Shown here one piece after another: positions 7,166 through 10,362 of a stretch of DNA of 10,362 nt (its first letter is position 1; the number at the start of each line of letters is the position of its first letter). Source of the DNA: CAZGVW01 sp964529265 (GTDB lineage: Bacteria; Planctomycetota; Phycisphaerae; Phycisphaerales; UBA1924). The translations under genes and the position numbers were made by a program. The stretch covers positions 1 to 10,362 of the forward strand of contig CAZGVW010000177.1 of NCBI GenBank assembly GCA_964529265.1, in the 5' to 3' direction. Below the pieces are notes generated by a model. That model was not told the DNA's origin. It saw only the letters and a program-made list of their open reading frames with translations, and made no database searches.

Positions 7166-7190
7166 TATTAAACCACACTGTAGCTTAATA
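7166..7190. promoter_or_regulatory. 25-bp inverted repeat upstream of padR 2, candidate operator
   Basis: The outer arms TATTAA (7166-7171) and TTAATA (7185-7190) are perfect complements. Inside them ACA (7175-7177) and TGT (7179-7181) flank the centre at 7178. In all 10 of 12 pairs are symmetric. On the minus strand the dyad includes TTTAAT (7167-7172, 5 of 6 matches to a -10 box), placed to give a leader of about a dozen bases holding the GAGGAG site. No good -35 is visible. The dyad is the most AT-rich spot nearby. Binding of PadR 2 is inferred. Confidence 0.65.
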
Positions 7191-7252
7191 TAGCTGCGCT
7201 AGCACGAGGCGCGCGCCTCCCTGGGATCGTGCCGGTGGACGCCAACGACCTG

Positions 7253-7282
7253 TTGACAGCCGACCGATCAGAGCTGTAGGCT
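7253..7282 (+). promoter_or_regulatory. Promoter of padR 3 (-35 TTGACA, -10 about TAGGCT)
   Basis: A perfect TTGACA (7253-7258) is followed after 18 bases by TAGGCT (7277-7282), which matches TATAAT at only three of six positions. The GTG start comes eight bases after this -10, with no Shine-Dalgarno sequence between. The layout repeats that of padR 1. The weak -10 makes the exact hexamer uncertain. Confidence 0.55.
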
Positions 7283-7283
7283 G
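7257..7283. promoter_or_regulatory. 27-bp imperfect inverted repeat over the padR 3 promoter
   Basis: The arms CAGCC (7257-7261) and GGCTG (7279-7283) are perfect complements, and five of the eight inner pairs are also symmetric (centre 7270), so 10 of 13 pairs match. The dyad runs from the end of the -35 through the -10. It is a candidate PadR 3 operator, though weaker than the other two because it is GC-rich and less perfect. Confidence 0.42.
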
Positions 7284-7290
7284 CCAACAC

Positions 7291-7638
7291 GTGGCCTCTG
7301 ACAAACGCGACGTGGTGTACGGCACGCTCGGACTGCTGGTGCTCAAGACACTCGAAGCCCTGGGCCCGCTTCACGGTTATCGCATCGCCCGCCGCATCGA
7401 GCAGATCAGCGGCCAGCAACTCGCCATGAACCAGGGCACGCTCTACCCGGCATTGCTGAAGCTGGAACAGGCCGGCTGGATTCGATCGACGTGGAGCGAG
7501 TCCGAGAGCGGTCGCCGCGTGAACATCTATGACCTCACGGCCGCCGGACGCCGGCAGTTGCGCGCCGAAGAAGCCTCCTGGGCCCAGGCCATCGGCATCG
7601 TCAGCCGGTTCCTGAAGATCAAGGAGGACGCGACATGA
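7291..7638 (+). CDS. PadR family transcriptional regulator (pair 3)
   Basis: The 115-residue protein is a PadR repressor of the type usually found in front of acidobacterial ADOP genes. Motifs in order are YGTLGLLVLKTLEAL (about 10-24), LHGYRIARRI (28-37), the recognition helix with NQGTLYPALLKLEQAGWI (48-65), and the wing with GRRVNIYDLTAAGRRQL (73-89). A C-terminal helix with ASWAQAIGIVSRFL follows, probably for dimerisation. The start is a GTG eight bases after a likely -10 with no ribosome site, so the mRNA may be leaderless. The gene overlaps the start of the 886-residue permease by ATGA. It probably represses both genes in response to an unknown ligand, perhaps one the permease exports. 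Confidence 0.94.
   Translation: MASDKRDVVYGTLGLLVLKTLEALGPLHGYRIARRIEQISGQQLAMNQGTLYPALLKLEQAGWIRSTWSESESGRRVNIYDLTAAGRRQLRAEEASWAQAIGIVSRFLKIKEDAT
7621..7627 (+). promoter_or_regulatory. Ribosome binding site of the pair 3 permease (AAGGAGG)
   Basis: AAGGAGG, a near-perfect anti-16S match, lies inside the last codons of padR 3 and seven bases before the permease ATG at 7635. It fixes that start and shows that the permease can be initiated independently, as well as by ATGA coupling. Confidence 0.85.
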
Positions 7639-10295
7639 CGCGGCTTCGGACGTTCGCCGCGAAGCTGCGGGGTCTCGCGAACCGCCGGCGTCTCGAGCGC
7701 GAGCTGAAGCTGGAGTTGGCGAGCCATCTTGACGAAGCCACCGAGGACTTCGAGAAGCAGGGCCTCGCGCCAGACCAGGCGCGCCGTGCGGCCCTGCGGA
7801 GCTTTGGCGGCGTGTCGCAGGCCGTCGAATCGCACCGCGACGCGCGCGGCTGGCCCTCGGCCGACTCACTCCTGCGTGACGCGCGCCGCGCGGTGCGCCT
7901 GATTCGCAGAAGCCCCGCCGTCGCCGCGGCCGCGATGCTCTCGCTCGGCCTCGGTATGGGTGGCACGACGACCATGTTCTCGCTTCTGAACGGGCTGATG
8001 CTGCGGCCGCTGCCGGTGCGCGATCCGGACCGGTTGGTGCTCATCACCGCCGGCGACGAGCACAACAGCTGGAAGATGCCGGTGTGGGAACAACTACGAT
8101 CCCGCTCCGATGTGTTCGACGGCCTCTTCGCGTGGGACAGCCGCCCGGTCGACCTGTCCGAGCGTGGCGAATCGCAGCCGGCGGGCGCGCTGCTCGTGAG
8201 CGGGAGCTTCTTCGAAGTCCTCGGTCTCCAGCCGGCGGTCGGGCGTCTCATCGATCGCAGCGACGATGTTCAGGGCGGCGGCCGGAACGGACCGATGGCC
8301 GTGATCAGCCACGCCTTCTGGCAGCGCTACTTCGCGGGCGCACCCGACGTCGTCGGCCGTCTGCTTCGCATCAACGGGACGGCGTTTCAAATCGCCGGCG
8401 TCACGCCGCGGGGGTTTCTCGGACCCGAAGTGGGCCTGTCGTTCGAGGTGGCTTTGCCGCTGTCGATCGCGCCGCTCCTCGAACCGGAATCGCCTCCGGA
8501 TCAGGCCCTCGGAAACCTGTGGCTGACGTTTATGGGACGCCTGAAGTCCGGGCAGGACGCGGCGGGCGCGACAGCGGCGCTGCACGCCGTCATGCCGGCA
8601 GTACTCGAGGCAGCCTACGACCCGCTGCCCTCCTACATGCGCCCGCCTGGCATGGCGGAAACGCTGGGCAAACCTCGCGTGGAGCCCGCTCCCGGCGGCC
8701 CGTCGCTGCTCCGCGAGCGATACGACCGGCCGGTGGCGACGGTCACCGCCATTGCCCTCGTCGTTCTTGCGATCGCCTGCGTGAACCTCGCGCACCTGTT
8801 CCTCGCTCGCGGCGAGGGGCGGCGACGCGAGCTGGCGATCGCGATGGCGCTCGGCGCGACCAGAGCGCGGCTCGTGCGGCAACTCGCCATCGAGGGGCTC
8901 GTGCTGGCGGCGGCCGGAAGCCTGATCGGCCTGGCGATCGCGTTCTGGGCGGCGCCCGTACTGATCCGCGAGCTCTCGCCGCTCGGGTCCGCGACCGTCG
9001 ATCTGCACCTCGACTGGCGGATGCTGGCGTTCGCCGCGACGGTCGCCATCACGACCGCCGTCTGCTTCAGTCTCGCGCCAGCACTGCGGGTGACCCGATT
9101 CGGCCTCAGCGTCCCGACCGCTTTCGGATCCGCGCATCACGCGCCGCGGCACAGCCGCCTGACGTCGACGCTCATGGCCGTGCAGGTCGGCCTGGCGCTC
9201 GTGATGACCGTGTCGGCGGCGCTCCTGGCTGGATCGTTCGCGCGGTTGCAGCAGCGCGGCTTCGGATTCGATCCCGACGCCGTGCTGATGATGAACGTCA
9301 GGCTGACGGGAAGCGCGACCGGCCTCGACGATCGCTCGGCACGGTATCGGCGCATTCTCGACGCGGTGAACGCGATGTCCCAGGTCACGTCAGCCGCCGA
9401 CGCGAACGTCACCACACTGACGACGGGCCACATGACCTCGACGGTGAGCCGCGCCGATGAACCTGTACCGGCCGGCGAGCAACGGGTGCTCGCCCTGAAC
9501 GTCACGCCGCGATGGTTCGCCACGATGGGCATCGGCATCCGGGCCGGACGGGACTACACCTGGCAGGACGAGAACGCGGACGTCATCGTGATCAATCAGT
9601 CGCTTTCGCGACAGTTCTTCGGTGACGAGAACCCCGTCGGTCAGCGGCTCCGGACAGGCCGTCGAACGCAGACCGTGATCGGCGTTGTCGATGATGCCGT
9701 GTACCGATCGGGCCGCGAGGGCGCGGTGCCGACGGCGTATCTCCTGTCAACGCTGGGCTACGGCATTCTGAGCATTCGCCCGGCGAACGGCGATCGGGGC
9801 GGGTTGCGCGACGCCGTGATCGAGGCCATCACCGGCGTCGATCCGCAGGTCAGGATCAGGGCAACGCCCCTCGCAGACTTCGCGCGCGCGACCGTCGCGA
9901 CCGAACGCCTGACGGCGGCGCTCGCCGGCTTCTTCGGCGCGCTGGCGCTCGGCCTTTCAGCGATTGGCATCTACGGCGTGATGACGTACGCGGTGAGCCG
10001 CCGCACGGTCGAGCTCGCAATTCGACGCGCGCTCGGTGCGACCAGCGCGGACTTGACGAGCAGGGTCCTCGGACGCAGTTTCGCGATCGTCGCGGCGGGA
10101 GTCATGACTGGAACGATTGCGAGCGTCTGGCTGACGCCGGTGCTGGCGCCGCTGCTCTACGGCGTCGAACCCCGGGACGTGACGACGTTCCTCGCTGCAG
10201 CAGCGGTCCTGAGCCTCGTGGCCCTCGCCGCCACCTGGCTACCGGCGCGTCGGGCGGCCAGACTGAGTCCGGCGCTGCTGCTGCGCGACGGTTAG
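7635..10295 (+). CDS. Acidobacterial duplicated orphan permease (ADOP), MacB/FtsX type
   Basis: This 886-residue membrane protein has the double MacB-FtsX layout of the ADOP family. Residues 1-75 are a cytoplasmic prefix of the 'HLDEATEDFEKQGLAPDQARRAALRSFGG' type, up to the first helix (about 93-118). The first periplasmic core runs to about 365. The first FtsX part has helices near 370-392, 417-440 and 455-475, with RRRELAIAMALGATRARLVRQL after the first. The second half starts with a helix near 512-535, then a second core, then helices near 763-785, 812-835 and 845-866 with RRTVELAIRRALGATSADL. It ends PARRAARLSPALLLRDG, as usual in the family. MacB-like permeases work with an ATPase, but none is encoded nearby, as is typical for ADOPs. 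The substrate is unknown; export or envelope mechanotransmission are possible roles. No lesion is visible, unlike the pair 2 permease. Confidence 0.95.
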   Translation: MTRLRTFAAKLRGLANRRRLERELKLELASHLDEATEDFEKQGLAPDQARRAALRSFGGVSQAVESHRDARGWPSADSLLRDARRAVRLIRRSPAVAAAAMLSLGLGMGGTTTMFSLLNGLMLRPLPVRDPDRLVLITAGDEHNSWKMPVWEQLRSRSDVFDGLFAWDSRPVDLSERGESQPAGALLVSGSFFEVLGLQPAVGRLIDRSDDVQGGGRNGPMAVISHAFWQRYFAGAPDVVGRLLRINGTAFQIAGVTPRGFLGPEVGLSFEVALPLSIAPLLEPESPPDQALGNLWLTFMGRLKSGQDAAGATAALHAVMPAVLEAAYDPLPSYMRPPGMAETLGKPRVEPAPGGPSLLRERYDRPVATVTAIALVVLAIACVNLAHLFLARGEGRRRELAIAMALGATRARLVRQLAIEGLVLAAAGSLIGLAIAFWAAPVLIRELSPLGSATVDLHLDWRMLAFAATVAITTAVCFSLAPALRVTRFGLSVPTAFGSAHHAPRHSRLTSTLMAVQVGLALVMTVSAALLAGSFARLQQRGFGFDPDAVLMMNVRLTGSATGLDDRSARYRRILDAVNAMSQVTSAADANVTTLTTGHMTSTVSRADEPVPAGEQRVLALNVTPRWFATMGIGIRAGRDYTWQDENADVIVINQSLSRQFFGDENPVGQRLRTGRRTQTVIGVVDDAVYRSGREGAVPTAYLLSTLGYGILSIRPANGDRGGLRDAVIEAITGVDPQVRIRATPLADFARATVATERLTAALAGFFGALALGLSAIGIYGVMTYAVSRRTVELAIRRALGATSADLTSRVLGRSFAIVAAGVMTGTIASVWLTPVLAPLLYGVEPRDVTTFLAAAAVLSLVALAATWLPARRAARLSPALLLRDG

Positions 10296-10335
10296 GTGTG
10301 CGTGAGCTGCCGGATCACTCGGAGGCGTCTCACCC

Positions 10336-10362
10336 GGTCTCATCGTTCCAGCCGCTCGACGA
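10336..10362. repeat. Right copy of the 27-bp repeat shared with 5391-5417
   Basis: This copy differs from the left one at two bases, both synonymous in the minus-strand reading frame. It is truncated by the window edge, so the extent of similarity beyond 10362 is unknown. Confidence 0.7.
10340..10362 (-). CDS. Last codons of a convergent gene lying beyond the window (ending VERLER)
   Basis: On the minus strand a TGA (10340-10342) is preceded by codons for V-E-R-L-E-R up to the edge. On its own this is too little to call a gene. The support is the match to 5395-5415, where the same residues end a longer open tail and the two differences are silent. The gene would converge on the intact permease, with 44 bases between their stop codons. 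Family unknown. Confidence 0.4.

Noticed and set aside
5482..10295. Duplication of one PadR-permease pair into two divergent copies (a large inverted repeat)
   Set aside because: The two PadR proteins and the two permease prefixes differ clearly in sequence, so they are separate subclasses and not a recent inverted duplication.
1..10362. An ABC ATPase partner for the permeases
   Set aside because: No P-loop with an ABC signature (LSGGQ-like) appears in any plausible gene; the only nucleotide-binding protein is the kinase.

Overview
The window looks like chromosomal DNA from a high-GC member of the Acidobacteriota, perhaps the Vicinamibacteria side of the phylum. The grounds are the gene families, not a database match: three PadR regulators each paired with a permease of the acidobacterial duplicated orphan permease (ADOP) kind, a Ser/Thr kinase fused to a TolB-like beta-propeller, and a secreted DUF885 metallopeptidase. 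I see no phage, insertion sequence, CRISPR, tRNA or rRNA. No stretch over 300 bases is without a gene or gene remnant.

Layout. Bases 1-513 (minus strand) hold the start of a permease gene that leaves the window and the PadR gene just upstream of it. Divergent from these, 671-3352 encodes a membrane-anchored protein kinase with an extracytoplasmic propeller. Next on the same strand, 3504-5366 encodes a DUF885 peptidase with a signal peptide and its own promoter. Converging on it from the minus strand is a second PadR-permease pair (5482-7147). Its regulator is intact, but its permease is a pseudogene with a frameshift near the start and a large internal deletion. Divergent from that pair, 7291-10295 is a third, intact PadR-permease pair with an 886-residue ADOP. 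The right edge holds the last codons of a minus-strand gene whose tail is also present as a remnant beside the broken permease.

How the parts work together. In each pair the PadR repressor probably controls its own promoter and so the permease behind it. In pairs 2 and 3 the two genes overlap by an ATGA junction; in pair 1 they are six bases apart. Each PadR promoter region carries a different inverted repeat, so the three regulators probably have separate targets. Two PadR genes and the peptidase gene have a -10 element ending 7-8 bases before the start codon, which points to leaderless mRNAs. PadR 2 instead has a leader with a Shine-Dalgarno sequence. No ABC ATPase is encoded here, as expected for 'orphan' permeases.

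I do not find a clearly new system. The observations most worth following are the operator-promoter architecture, the leaderless start geometry, the decayed permease behind an intact regulator, and the duplicated gene tail with only synonymous differences.
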